A DNA stretch of 64,000 bases, from assembly GCA_014843695.1 (NCBI GenBank), contig CM026397.1, positions 51,256,082 through 51,320,081 of the forward strand. Direction: 5' to 3'. Below are positions 12,687 through 28,700 of the stretch, piece by piece; position 1 is the stretch's first letter; every line of letters starts with the position of its first letter. The notes below the pieces were generated by a model. It saw only the letters and a list, made by a program, of their open reading frames with translations. It was not told where the DNA came from and made no database searches. The translations under genes and the position numbers were made by a program. This DNA is from Archivesica marissinica (lineage: Eukaryota > Mollusca > Bivalvia > Venerida > Vesicomyidae).

Positions 12687-15600
12687 TTGGATCTTTTAAT
12701 TATAGCCCGAACCGGCCCGGTACCTCACGCCATGCGAGTTCCCCAAACAAACTACATACACTACAACAGAACCGTAGACCCAACGAAAATTCAAGCCTGG
12801 TCGGCAATGTTGTTGGAATTCCTACCGAGAAACACAGGAACAATACAACAACACAACGGCAAATTTCAGCGTCTGGCTAAACTTGTATTAAGACGTTATG
12901 TGTATCATTTCGTACCACAAAAACAGGTATTAAGATACAGCTTAGATGGCCGAATTATTACCCTGGAACTAAAATAAAGAACTTCAATTCACTTTAATAA
13001 ACATTTATGGACCAAATACCGATGACAAAACCTTTTTCGCAATGTTGGAACAACACCTGCTGGAACATTATGATAAACATGTCTTAATAGACGGTGGTTG
13101 TAATACAACATTAGATGTTAGTTAACAAAGATGAGAAAAACGGTCGAACAAACACACATCTTAAATGTAGACCAAAAATATATGATGTAATAAAAACAAC
13201 ACAATATGGTGGATATTTTGAGACATTTAAATCAAGCTGTTTCTCAGTTTACATGGCATTCAAAATACGAATCCACAGATATGCAGCAGACAAAATTATG
13301 TCCGTATGTCGGGTTACCTATGAAAGTTTGCTAAGCATCTGATAATACCGAGTTGTATATGTGATCATTCAATTGATATCCTAAACATGTAGCTATTTAA
13401 ACACAACAGAGGAAAGGGTTATTTTAAGAGTTTGCTGTTCGATGAAGACTACCAAGTGGTTATCAAGACAAGTATTATCGAAACATCTACACGTATTACT
13501 GATCGAACTGCTAATATATTATGGGAAATTATTAACGGAAACACTAGAAGTCAATATATAGACTAGACTAGAACAAAATAAAGCGGGCAAACAAGAACTT
13601 GAACTGAAGAAGACTATAGAAGAATTAGAACAGGAACTAGATGATGATAATACAAACACAGTTTACGTGGTGGATGTTGATGTCCATATGCCTATCGGCT
13701 ACTAATATAGGTCCTGTTCATTAGAATGCGACACACATTATTTAATAATATATTGTAGTCACACAATCGGAGAAGAAATAGTCAGCTTAGATATAATATT
13801 CAGCCTTATGCATCATTGTTAAGGAAAATGCACTGGGTAATAAATTCACTCGGTCTACCTCTGACTGTCGCTAGCACATATTATTCGTGTGTGGGTGACA
13901 GTCTGAGATATGAAAACCAAACACACAGTATTACCACAGCCCACATAGCCATATAAATATCAAATTATTACAAATTTAGACTATGAAAATTTAGTCGCCG
14001 GGGAAAATGCGGTGGCTAGTTCAAACAAAATTATATAATTAGTTTCCTGTTCCTGCTTTTAAAAAGTATGCCTATGGGCAAGCTTGCATACGTCTTACTC
14101 AGTTTATTGTGTTACCTGTAAGTTGCAAATATAGAAGTAACATATAATTTAATATAATTCTGAAATAATAAATAGTTCGGGTAAGTTTTTTCTTTGGATT
14201 ATAAATATTATGAATAAATAATACACGAATTATTAAAAATGCACTTATCGCTGCTGCTGTTTATATTAATGCCATATTTCGAAATAAAAATTTCGATCGA
14301 AATCCGTTCCATTAGCAGAAATAAAAGTATCGTTGGTATCGATTTTATTGGGTCAGAAATCTATCTGCTGATGATGCCATTTTTGTAACAAACGGTACAC
14401 AAAACTCGTTCGAAACGCTTATTAAGACAATTGATAAATTTAGTAATGTAGTAATGTATCAGGTTTTAAATCAACTGTGAAGAAGTATTTTGTTTTGCGA
14501 AGTTATTGTAGTAATAAAAACATTATTTGGACGTCAGAAAAAGCATAAACACTTGGCATCACTTTTGTAAATGACAAAAAGAAAATACATGAATTGAATC
14601 TTAACCCAAAAATAGCAGAAGTAATATGCACTCCTAAGAATTGGCAAAAGCATAAGTTGTCATTGCTAGGGAAAATAAATGTATTGAAAATGTTCATATT
14701 GCCCAAAATACAATACCCATTAACTGTTTTAGAAGATCCACCTGAACATGTTATAAATGAAATAAATCACCAATTTCTATGGGACAACAAACCAGATGAA
14801 ATCGCCAGAAAAACAACAACACTCGACAATAACAACGGTGGATTTAATATGGTAGACATTAAAGCAAAGATAAATACGTTAAATTGCAGCTGGCTATACA
14901 CAATATATGATTGAAAAATAATGGTCTTTGGAAAATTGGTTTATAAAAACGAACTAGAAAAGTGGGATGTAAAACTAATCTTTCATTCAAATTTAGAAGA
15001 CAAAAACGTAAAGAGAATGTTTATAAACGCATTTCTATGTAATGTTATTACATGCTGAACTAGAATTAATTTTAGCACAAAATCGGACAATATACCTAAA
15101 GAAATAATATGGAACAACTCATTTACCTTGATAAAAAATATTAATAAGGTATTCTTCATTATAAAACTCTTTAATAGAGGCATTAAATTTATTAAACACA
15201 TATATAGTATTAGAAACAAACGATTTTATAGCTTTACAGAATTGAAAACCTTATACAATGTGTGCAACAATTCATTTCTAACCTATACCAGTTTTATCAA
15301 TTGCATTCGAAGTACATGGGAAAATACACTAAATGGACAGTCGTTACCAAATCCTTACCAGTCCTTACAGGGCATAAATACCAAAACACGTTTCATAGAT
15401 AGACTGTTAAAACACACGAACAAGAACTTGAAAACAAACAGCAACAAAAATGGAATTCTCAGTTCAATGATCTGGACTGGAGGCATATTTATATATCTGC
15501 CTTTAAATGTACAATAGATTCAAGATTAAGAATATCCGAATACAAGTACTAAATGAATATTATTCTAACAAACAAATATATGTTTAAATATAAAATTGCA

Positions 15601-15960
15601 GAATCTCAGCTGTGTGACTTTTGTAATTGGCAAATTGAATCAGAAATACATCTGTTTTTGGAATGTCAGGTTAGCAAACAAGTTTGGGTGTGTATACGTA
15701 CACTACTTAACAGGAACAATATTATCGTCAATATTGCAGGCGTCGCTCATATGGGCAACCGGTGGCGACGATAAATAAACGTAAAAACAGGCCAATATTG
15801 ATTTTAAAATAGTACCTTTCGGATTATTTGAAAATACTATAAAAAGTCAAATAATAGATTTTATAATATTTCTAGCAAAATACTTTATATTCAAGTGTAA
15901 TAATGAAAAATCATTTATTATTGCCAACTTTTATTACTACTTAAAGCGACATTACATCGC
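12687..15960 (+). pseudogene. Fossil L1/Tx1-like LINE, fragmented
   Basis: Pieces of an L1-type ORF2 lie in order on the plus strand but in shifting frames with many stops. Endonuclease remnants: RYSLDGRIITLEL near 12930, NIYGPNTDDKTFF near 13005, and FTWHSKYEST near 13250. Linker or RT N-terminal part: RGKGYFKSLLFDED near 13410 and ILWEIINGNTRSQYID near 13520. RT active site: LSADDAIF near 14360. Post-RT segment: LSLLGKINVLKMFILPKIQY at about 14660 and FLWDNKPDEIA. C-terminal zinc-knuckle-like part: CDFCNW...HLFLEC at 15620-15670, then KIVPFGLFENTIKS after 15800. About 650 bp without recognisable LINE coding (13690-14340) replaces the RT palm core. A SINE tail is inserted at 15737-15792. No function remains. 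Confidence 0.8.
15737..15792 (+). mobile_element. 5'-truncated SINE tail inserted in the fossil LINE, 8-bp target-site duplication
   Basis: 56 bp containing GGCGTCGCTCATATGGGC and ending AATAAACGTAAAA, nearly identical to the 3' tail of the tRNA-type SINE at 41331-41619. It is bounded by CAATATTG at 15729-15736 and again at 15793-15800. LINE reading resumes on the far side, so this is a nested insertion of a severely 5'-truncated SINE. Confidence 0.82.
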
Positions 15961-16717
15961 ACAAAGCAAATAAAATGCAATTGTTCACGTAAAAATGCAT
16001 TGCTACTACACATTCTTCTGAATACATTCAAACCACAGGGATTCGGCACGTTTGGGGGTACTAGTATATATATTTAAGTACAGGAATTCTACTCTGTGGG
16101 ATGTCAGATTTCGCATCGATCAGTAAAATGACCCTATCTGAAACAATGTTGTACACATTTGTCCAAATATAACACTAACATTGAATCAATAAACAGTATT
16201 TTTGTGGTATGCAAACTTTCAAAAGTGAAAGTAGGATTTCATATAACAGTCATCCGCGTTCCTGAATTGACGATTGTTTGTCATTGGAGTCAATACTAAA
16301 CATACGATACTTTCGATTAGAGATAATTTAACTAAGATTAGTCTACAAATAAATATTTATAGGCACACATGTGAGATATCACGGTCAATATGTACCATAC
16401 CTCGTGTTATTCAGGATAAACGCGTTGTATTATGAATGTCGACACTATTTACATTATTTTGTTATGTCAACAAACCGCGTACACGATGTTTGTTTAATTG
16501 TTGAAATACTAAGTTTGTGAGGGAACTATTTGCGGAAAAATAGCAACATATAATAGCAAAATATATTCTGCAGACATTTGCGTTTTCACCGATGTAGTGT
16601 AGCTTTAAAAATAAGGAAATATTTATGAATACCATATAGCTGTTATGAAAGATAAGGTTAATCAACACGCTATAACGTGGTCAATAGTCAATATCCAATA
16701 ACCAGAATAAAAATATT
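15961..16717. other. Unique AT-rich DNA before the 25-bp array, no gene seen
   Basis: No domain, RNA gene or transposon end is recognised. The last part (ATATTAAAACTGGATAAT) merges into the first satellite unit. Confidence 0.5.
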
Positions 16718-19700
16718 AAAACTGGATAATATATGGTAGTATCAAACCAAATAATATATGCTAGTATCAAACCGGATAATATATGCTGGTATCAAACAAT
16801 ATAATATATGCTAGTATCAAACCGGATAGTATATGTTAGTATCAAACCGGATAATATATGGTAGTATCAAACCGGATAATGTATGCTAGTATCAAACCGG
16901 ATAATATATGCTAGTATCAAACCGAATAATATATGGTAGTATCAAACCGGATAATATATGCCAGTATCAAACCAGATAATATATGCTAGTATCAAACCGG
17001 ATAATATATGCTAGTATCAAACCAGATAATGTATGCTAGTATCAAACCATATAATATATGCTAGTATCAAACCATAATATATGCTAGTATCAAACCAGAT
17101 AATATATGCTAGTATCAAACCGGATAATATATGCTAGTATCAAACCGGATAATATATGCTAGTATCAAACCGGATAATATATGCTAGTATCAAACCGGAT
17201 AATATATGCTAGTATCAAACCGGATAATATATGCTAGTATCAAACCGGATAATATATGCTAGTATCAAACCAGATAATATATGCTAGTATCAAACCGGAT
17301 AATATATGCTAGTATCAAACCGGATAATATATGCTAGTATCAAACCGGATAATATATGCTAGTATCAAACCGGATAATATATGCTAGTATCAAACCGGAT
17401 AATATATGCTAGTATCAAACGGGATAATATATGCTGGTATCAAACCGGATAATATATAGTAGTATCAAACCGGATAATATATGGTAGTATCAAACCGGAT
17501 AATATATGCTAGTATCAAACCATATAATATATGCTAGTATCAAACCGGATAATATATGCTAGTATCAAACCATATAATATATGCTAGTATTAAACCGGAT
17601 AATATATGCTGGTATCAAACCGGATAATGCTAGTATCAAACCGGATAATATATGCTAGTATCAAACCAGATAATATATGCTAGTATCAAACCGGATAATA
17701 TATGCTAGTATCAAACTGGATAATATATGCTAGTATCAAACCGGATAATATATGCTAGTATCAAACCGGATAATATATGCTAGTATCAAACCGGATAATA
17801 TATGCTAGTATCAAACCGGATAATATATGCTGTATCAAACCGGATAATTATGCTAGTATCAAACCGAATAATATATGTAGTATCAAACCGGATAATATAT
17901 GCTGGTATCAAACCATATAATATATGCTAGTATCAAACCGGATAGTATATGCTAGTATCAAACCGGATAATATATGGTAGTATCAAACCAGATAATATAT
18001 GCTAGTATCAAACCGGATAATATATGCTAGTATCAAACCAGATAATATATGCTAGTATCAAACCGAATAATATATGGTAGTATCAAACCGGATAATATAT
18101 GCTGGTATCAAACCATATAATATATACTAGTATCAAACCGGATAGTATATGCTAGTATCAAACCGGATAATATATGGTAGTATCAAACCATATAATATAT
18201 GCTAGTATCAAACCAGATAATATATGCTAGTATCAAACGGATAATATATGCTAGTATCAAACCATATAATATATGCTAGTATCAAACCGGATAATATATG
18301 CTAGTATCAAACCGGATAATATATGCTGGTATCAAACCGGATAATGTATGCTAGTATCAAACCGAATAATATATGGTAGTATCAAACCGGATAATATATG
18401 CTGGTATCAAACCATATAATATATGCTAGTATCAAACCGGATAGTATATGCTAGTATCAAACCGGATAATATATGGTAGTATTAAACCATATAATATATG
18501 CTAGTATCAAACCGGATAATATATGCTAGTATCAAACCAGATAATATATGCTAGTATCAAACCGGATAATATATGCTGGTATCAAACCGGATAATATATG
18601 TTAGTATCAAACCGGATAATATATGCTAGTATCAAACCGGATAATATATGCTAGTATCAAACCGGATAATATATGCTAGTATCAAACCGGATAATATATG
18701 CTAGTATCAAACCGGATAATATATGCTAGTATCAAACCGGATAATATATGGTAGTATCAAACCGGATAATATATGCTAGTATCAAACCATATAATATATG
18801 CTAGTATCAAACCAGATAATATATGCTAGTATCAAACCGGATAATATATGGTAGTATCAAACCAGATAATATATGCTAGTATCAAACCATATAATATATG
18901 CTAGTATCAAACCGGATAATATATGCTAGTATCAAACCGGATAATATATGCTAGTATCAAACCGGATAATATATGCTAGTATCAAACCGGATAATATATG
19001 CTAGTATCAAACCGGATAATATATGCTAGTATCAAACTGGATAATATATGCTAGTGTCAAACCGGATAATATATGGTAGTATCAAACCGGATAGTATATG
19101 GTAGTATCAAACCGGATAATATATGCTGGTATCAAACCATATAATATATGCTAGTATCAAACCGGATAGTATATGCTAGTATCAAACCGGATAATATATG
19201 GTAGTATCAAACTGGATAATATATGCTAGTATCAAACCGTATAATATATGCTAGTACCAAACCGGATAATATATGCTGGTATCAAACCGGATAATATATG
19301 GTAGTATCAAACCGGATAATATATGGTAGTATCAAACCGGATAATATATGCTAGTATCAAACCATATAATATATGCTAGTATCAAACCGGATCATATATG
19401 CTACTATCAAACCATATAATATATGCTAGTATTAAACCGGATAATATATGCTGGTATCAAACCGGATAATGCTAGTATCAAACCGGATAATATATGCTAG
19501 TATCAAACCAGATAATATATGCTAGTATCAAACCGGATAATATATGCTGGTATCAAAAGGGATAATATATGCTAGTATCAAACCGGATAATATATGCTAG
19601 TGTCAAACCGGATAATATATGGTAGTATCAAACCTGATAATATATGGTAGTATCAAACCGGATAATATATGCTGGTATCAAACCGGATAATATATGCTAG

Positions 19701-22700
19701 TATCAAACCGGATAATATATGCTAGTACCAAACTGAATAATATATGCTAGTATCAAACCGGATAATATATGCTGGTATCAAACCATATAATATATGCTAG
19801 TATCAAACCGGATAGTATATGCTAGTATCAAACCGGATAATATATGGTAGTATCAAACCAGATAATGTATACTAGTATCAAACCGAATAATATACGGTAG
19901 TATGAAACCGGATAATATATGCTAGTATCAAACCATATAATATATGCTAGTATTAAACCGGATAATATATGCTGGTATCAAACCGGATAGTATATGCTAG
20001 TATCAAACCGGATAGTATATGCTAGTATCAAACCATATAATATATGCTAGTATCAAACCGGATAGTATATGCTAGTATCAAACCGGATAATATATGCTAG
20101 TATCAAACCATATAATATATGCTAGTATCAAACCGGATAATATATGCTAGTATCAAACCAGATAATATATGCTAGTATCAAACAGGATAATATATGCTAG
20201 TATCAAACCAGATAATATATGCTAGTATCAAACAGGATAATATATGCTAGTATCAAACCATATAATATATGCTAGTATCAAACCGGATAATGTATGCTAG
20301 TATCAAACCAGATAATATATGCTAGTATCAAACCGGATAATATATGCTAGTATCAAACCAGATAATATATGCTAGTATCAAACCGGATAATATGCTAGTA
20401 TCAAACCAGATAATATATGCTAGTATCAAACAGATAATATATGCTAGTATCAAACCGGATAATATATGCTAGTATCAAACCGGATAATATATGCTAGTAT
20501 CAACCAGATAATATATGCTAGTATCAAACCAGATAATATATGCTAGTATCAAACCGGATATTATGCTAGTATCAAACCAGATAATATATGCTAGTATAAA
20601 CCATAAATATGCTAGTATCAAACCGGATATATGCTAGTATCAAACCATAATATATGCTAGTATCAACCGGATAATATATGCTAGTATCAAACCAGATAAT
20701 ATATGCTAGTATCAAACCGGATAATATATGCTAGTATCAAACCGGATAATATATGCTAGTATCAAACCAGATAATATATGCTAGTATCAAACAGGATAAT
20801 ATATGCTAGTATCAAACCATATAATATATGCTAGTATCAAACCGGATAATATATGCTAGTATCAAACCAGATAATATATGCTAGTATCAAACCGGATAAT
20901 ATATGCTAGTATCAAACCAGATAATATATGCTAGTATCAAACCGGATAATATATGCTAGTATCAAACCGGATAATATATGCTAGTATCAAACCAAATAAT
21001 ATATGCTAGTATCAAACCGGATAATATATGCTAGTATCAAACCAGATAATATATGCTAGTATCAAACCGGATAATATATGCTAGTATCAAACCATATAAT
21101 ATATGCTAGTATCAAACCGGATAATATATGCTAGTATCAAACCATATAATATATGCTAGTATCAAACCGGATAATATATGCTAGTATCAAACCAATAATA
21201 TATTGTAGTATCAAACCGGATAATATATGGTAGTATCAAACCAGATAATATATGCTAGTATCAAACCGGATAATATATGCTAGTATCAAACCAGATAATA
21301 TATGCTAGTATCAAACCGGATAATATATGCTAGTATCAAACCAGATAATATATGCTAGTATCAAACCGGATAATATATGCTAGTATCAAACCATATAATA
21401 TATGCTGGTATCAAACTGGATAATATATGCTAGTATCAAACCATATAATATATGCTGGTATCAAACCGGATAATATATGCTAGTATCAAACCATATAATA
21501 TATTGTAGTATCAAACCGGATAGTATATGGTAGTATCAAACCAGATAATATATGCTAGTATCAAACCGGATAATATATGCTAGTATCAAACCAGATAATA
21601 TATGCTAGTATCAAACCAATATATGGTAGTATCAAACCAGATAATATATGCTAGTATCAAACCGGATAATATATGGTAGTATCAAACCAGATAATATATG
21701 CTAGTATCAAACCATATAATATATGCTAGTATCAAACCATATAATATATGCTAGTATCAAACCAGATAATATATGCTAGTATCAAACTGGATAATATATG
21801 CTAGTATCAACCGGATAATGTATGCTAGTATCAAACCGGATAATATATGCTGGTATCAAACCGGATAATATATGCTAGTATCAAACTGGATAATATATGC
21901 TAGTGTCAAACCGGATAATATATGGTAGTATCAAACCAGATAATATATGGTAGTATCAAACCGGATAATATATGCTGGTATCAAACCGGATAATATATGC
22001 TAGTATCAAACCGGATAATATATGCTAGTATCAAACCGAATAATATATGCTAGTATCAAACCGGATAATATATATGCTAGTATCAAACCGAATAATATAT
22101 GGTAGTATCAAACCATATAATATATGCTAGTATCAAACCGGATAATATATGCTAGTATCAAACCAGATAATATATGCTAATATCAAACAGGATAATATAT
22201 GCTAGTATCAAACCAGATAATATATGCTAGTATCAAACCGGATAATATATGGTAGTATCAAACCAGATAATATATGCTAGTATCAAACCTGATAATATAT
22301 GGTAGTATCAAACCAGATAATATATGCTAGTATCAAACCATATAATATATGCTAGTATCAAACCAGATAATATATGCTAGTATCAAACTGGATAATATAT
22401 GCTAGTATCAACCGGATAATGTATGCTAGTATCAAACCGGATAATATATGCTGGTATCAAACCGGATAATATATGCTAGTATCAAACTGGATAATATATG
22501 CTAGTGTCAAACCGGATAATATATGGTAGTATCAAACCAGATAGCATATGGTAGTATCAAACCGGATAATATATGCTGGTATCAAACCGGATAATATATG
22601 CTAGTATCAAACCGGATAATATATATACTGGTATCAAACCATATAATATATGCTAGTATCAAACCGGATAGTATATGCTAGTATCAAACTGGATAATATA

Positions 22701-25700
22701 TGGTAGTATCAAACCGAATAATATATGGTAGTATCAAACCGGATAATATATGCTGGTATCAAACCATATAATATATGCTAGTATCAAACCGGATAGTATA
22801 TGCTAGTATCAAACTGGATAATATATGGTAGTATCAAACCATATAATATATGCTAGTATCAAACCATATAATATATGCTAGTATCAAACCGGATAATATA
22901 TGCTAGTATCAAACCAGATAATATATGCAAGTATCAAACCGGATAATATATGCTAGTATCAAACCAGATAATATATGCTAGTATCAAACCGGATAATATA
23001 TGCTAGTATCAAACCGGATAATATATGCTAGTATCAAACCGAATAATATATGGTAGTATCAAACCGGATAATATATGCTAGTATCAAACCGGATAATATA
23101 TGCTAGTATCAAACCGGATAATATATGCTAGTATCAAACCGGATAATATATGCTAGTATCAAACCATATAATATATGCTAGTATCAAACCGGATAATATA
23201 TGCTAGTATCAAACCAGATAATATATGCTAGTATCAAACCGGATAATATATGCTAGTATCAAACCATATAATATATGCTAGTATCAAACCGGATAATATA
23301 TGCTAGTATCAAACCGGATAATATATGCTAGTATCAAACCATATAATATATGCTAGTATCAAACCGGATAATATATGCTAGTATCAAACCAATAATATAT
23401 GCTAGTATCAAACCGGATAATATATGCTGATATATGCTAGTATCAAACCGGATAATATATGCTAGTATCAAAACGGATAATATATGCTAGTATCAAACCG
23501 ATAATATATGCTAGTTCAAACCGGATAATATATGTAGTATCAAACCGATAATATATGTAGTATCAAACCGGATAATATATGCTGTATCAAACCGGATAAT
23601 ATATGCTAACAAACCAAAAACAACAAACAAAAACAACAAACCATAATATATGCACAAACCAATAATATATGCTAGTATCAAACCGGATATATATGCTAGT
23701 ATCAAACCATAATATAGTAGTATCAAACCGGATAATTATCTAGTATCAAACCATAATATAGTAGTATAAACCGGATAATATATGCTGTATCAAACCAATA
23801 ATATATGCTAGTATAAACCGGATAATATATGCTGGTATCAAACCATATAATATATGCTAGTATCAAACCGGATAATATATGCTAGTATCAAACCAGATAA
23901 TATATGCTAGTATCAAACCGATAATATATGCTAGTATCAAACCGGATAATATATGCTAGTATCAAACCGGATAATATATGCTAGTATCAAACCATATAAT
24001 ATATGCTAGTATCAAACCGGATAATATATGCTAGTATCAAACCAGATAATATATGCTAGTATCAAACAGGATAATATATGCTAGTATCAAACCAGATAAT
24101 ATATGCTAGTATCAAACCGGATAATATATGCTAGTATCAAACCAGATAATATATGCTAGTATCAAACCGGATAATATATGCTAGTATCAAACCAGATAAT
24201 ATATGCTAGTATCAAACCGGATAATATATGCTAGTATCAAACCAGATAATATATGCTAGTATCAAACCGGATAATATATGCTAGTATCAAACCGGATAAT
24301 ATATGCTAGTATCAAACCGAATAATATATGGTAGTATCAAACCGGATAATATATGCTAGTATCAAACCAAATAATATATGCTAGTATCAAACCGGATAAT
24401 ATATGCTAGTATCAAACCAGATAATATATGCTAGTATCAAACCGGATAATATATGCTAGTATCAAACCATATAATATATGCTGGTATCAAACTGGATAAT
24501 ATATGCTAGTATCAAACCATATAATATATGCTGGTATCAAACCGGATAATATATGCTAGTATCAAACCATATAATATATTGTAGTATCAAACCGGATAGT
24601 ATATGGTAGTATCAAACCAGATAATATATGCTAGTATCAAACCGGATAATATATGCTAGTATCAAACCATATAATATATGCTAGTATCAAACCGGATAAT
24701 ATATGCTAGTATCAAACCAGATAATATATGCTAGTATCAAACCGGATAATATATGCTAGTATCAAACCAGATAATATATGCTAGTATCAAACCGGATAAT
24801 ATATGCTAGTATCAAACCGGATAATATATGCTAGTATCAAACCATATAATATATGCTAGTATCAAACCGGATAATATATGCTAGTATCAAACCAGATAAT
24901 ATATGCTAGTATCAAACCGGATAATATATGCTAGTATCAAACCATATAATATATGCTAGTATCAAACCGGATAATATATGCTAGTATCAAACCATATAAT
25001 ATATGCTAGTATCAAACCGGATAATATATGCTAGTATCAAACCAATAATATATGCTAGTATCAAACCAGATAATATATGCTAGTATCAAACCGGATAATA
25101 TATGCTAGTATCAAACCGGATAATATATGCTAGTATCAAACCGGATAATATATGCTAGTATCAAACCGGATAATATATGCTAGTATCAAACCGATAATAT
25201 ATGCTAGTATCAAACCATATAATATATGCTAGTATCAAACCGATAATATATGCTAGTATCAAACCAAAAAACTAGTATCAAACCATTATATGCTAGTATC
25301 AACGGATAATATATGCTAGTATCAAACCAGATAATATATGCTAGTATCAAACCGGATAATATATGCTAGTATCAAACCGATAATATATGCTAGTATCAAA
25401 CCGGATAATATATGCTAGTATCAAACCGATAATATATGCTAGTATCAAACCGGATAATATATGCTAGTATCAAACCATATAATATATGCTAGTATCAAAC
25501 CGGATAATATATGCTAGTATCAAACCAGATAATATATGCTAGTATCAAACCATAATATATGCTGTATCAAACCGTATCAAACCGGATAATATATGCTAGT
25601 ATCAAACCGGATAATATATGCTAGTATCAAACCGAATAATATATGCTAGTATCAAACCGAATAATATATGCTAGTATCAAACCGGATAATATATGCTAGT

Positions 25701-28700
25701 ATCAAACCAGATAATATATGCTAGTATCAAACCGGATAATATATGCTAGTATCAAACCGGATAATATATGCTAGTATCAAACCGGATAATATATGCTAGT
25801 ATCAAACCGAATAATATATGCTAGTATCAAACCGGATAATATATGCTGGTATCAAACCATATAATATATGCTAGTATCAAACCGGATAGTATATGCTAGT
25901 ATCAAACCAGATAATATATGCTAGTATCAAACCGGATATATATGCTAGTATCAAACCATATAATATATGCTAGTATCAAACCGGATAATATATGCTAGTA
26001 TCAAACCATATAATATATGCTAGTATAAACCAAACACAAACAAACAATCAACCGGATAATATATGCTAGTATCAAACCAGATAATATATGCTAGTATCAA
26101 ACCGGATAATATATGCTAGTATCAAACCATATAATATATGCTAGTATCAAACCGGATAATATATGCTAGTATCAAACCAGATAATATATGCTAGTATCAA
26201 ACCGGATAATATATGCTAGTATCAAACCGGATAATATATGCTAGTATCAAACCGGATAATATATGTAGTATCAAACCAACCGGATAATATATGCTAGTAT
26301 CAAACCAGATAATATATGCTAGTATAAACCTATCAAACCAATAATATATGCTAGTATCAAACCGGATAATATATGCTAGTATCAAACCGGATAATATATG
26401 CTAGTATCAAACCAGATAATATATGCTAGTATCAAACCGGATAATATATGCTAGTATCAAACCGGATAATATATGCTAGTATCAAACCATATAATATATG
26501 CTAGTATCAAACCGGATAATATATGCTAGTATCAAACCAGATAATATATGCTAGTATCAAACCGGATAATATATGCTAGTATCAAACCATATAATATATG
26601 CTAGTATCAAACCGGATAATATATGCTAGTATCAAACCAGATAATATATGCTAGTATCAAACCGGATAATATATGCTAGTATCAAACCGGATAATATATG
26701 CTAGTATCAAACCGGATAATATATGCTAGTATCAAACCGGATAATATATGCTAGTATCAAACCATATAATATATGCTAGTATCAAACCGGATAATATATG
26801 CTAGTATCAAACCGGATAATATATGCTAGTATCAAACCGGATAATATATGCTAGTATCAAACCATATAATATATGCTAGTATCAAACCGGATAATATATG
26901 CTAGTATCAAACCAGATAATATATGCTAGTATTAAACCGGATAATATATGCTGGTATCAAACCGGATAATGCTAGTATCAAACCGGATAATATATGCTAG
27001 TATCAAACCAGATAATATATGCTAGTATCAAACCGGATAATATATGCTGTATCAAAATGGATAATATATGCTAGTATCAAACCGGATAATATATGCTAGT
27101 GTCAAACCGGATAATATATGGTAGTATAACCTGATAATATATGGTAGTATCAAACCGGATAATATATGCTGGTATCAAACCGTATAATATATGCTAGTAT
27201 CAAACCGGATAATATATGCTAGTATCAAACTGAATAATATATGCTAGTATCAAACCGGATAATATATGCTAGTATCAAACCATATAATATATGCTAGTAT
27301 CAAACCGGATAGTATATGCTAGTATCAAACCGGATAATATATGGTAGTATCAAACCGGATAATGTATACTAGTATCAAACCGAATAATATACGGTAGTAT
27401 GAAACCGGATAATATATGCTAGTATCAAACCATATAATATATGCTAGTATTAAACCGGATAATATATGCTGGTATCAAACCATATAATATATGCTAGTAT
27501 CAAACCGGATAGTATATGCTAGTATCAAACCATATAATATATGCTAGTATCAAACCGAATAATATATGCTAGTATCAAACCGGATAGTATATGCTAGTAT
27601 CAAACCGGATAATATATGGTAGTATCAAACCATATAATATATGCTAGTATCAAACCGGATAATATATGCTAGTATCAAACCAGATAATATATGCTAGTAT
27701 CAAACCGGATAATATATGCTAGTATCAAACCATATAATATATGCTAGTATCAAACCAGATAATATATGCTAGTATCAAACCAGATAATATATGCTAGTAT
27801 CAAACCGGATAATATATGCTAGTATCAAACCAGATAATATATGCTAGTATCAAACCGGATAATATATGCTAGTATCAAACCGGATAATATATGCTAGTAT
27901 CAAACCAAATAATATATGCTAGTATCAAACCGGATAATATATGCTAGTATCAAACCAGATAATATATGCTAGTATCAAACCGAATAATATATGCTAGTAT
28001 CAAACCGGATAATATATGCTAGTATCAAACCGAATAATATATGGTAGTATCAAACCGGATAATATATGCTAGTATCAAACCAAATAATATATGCTAGTAT
28101 CAAACCGGATAATATATGCTAGTATCAAACCAGATAATATATGCTAGTATCAAACCGGATAATATATGCTAGTATCAAACCATATAATATATGCTGGTAT
28201 CAAACTGGATAATATATGCTAGTATCAAACCATATAATATATGCTAGTATCAAACCGGATAATATATGCTAGTATCAAACCATATAATATATTGTAGTAT
28301 CAAACCGGATAGTATATGGTAGTATCAAACCAGATAATATATGCTAGTATCAAACCGGATAATATATGCTAGTATCAAACCAGATAATATATGCTAGTAT
28401 CAAACCGGATAATATATGCTAGTATCAAACCAGATAATATATGCTAGTATCAAACCGGATAATATATGCTAGTATCAAACCAGATAATATATGCTAGTAT
28501 CAAACCATATAATATATGCTAGTATCAAACCAGATAATATATGCTAGTATCAAACCGGATAATATATGCTAGTATCAACCGGATAATGTATGCTAGTATC
28601 AAACCGGATAATATATGCTGGTATCAAACCGGATAATATATGCTAGTATCAAACCGGATAATATATGCTAGTATCAAACCGGATAATATATGGTAGTATC

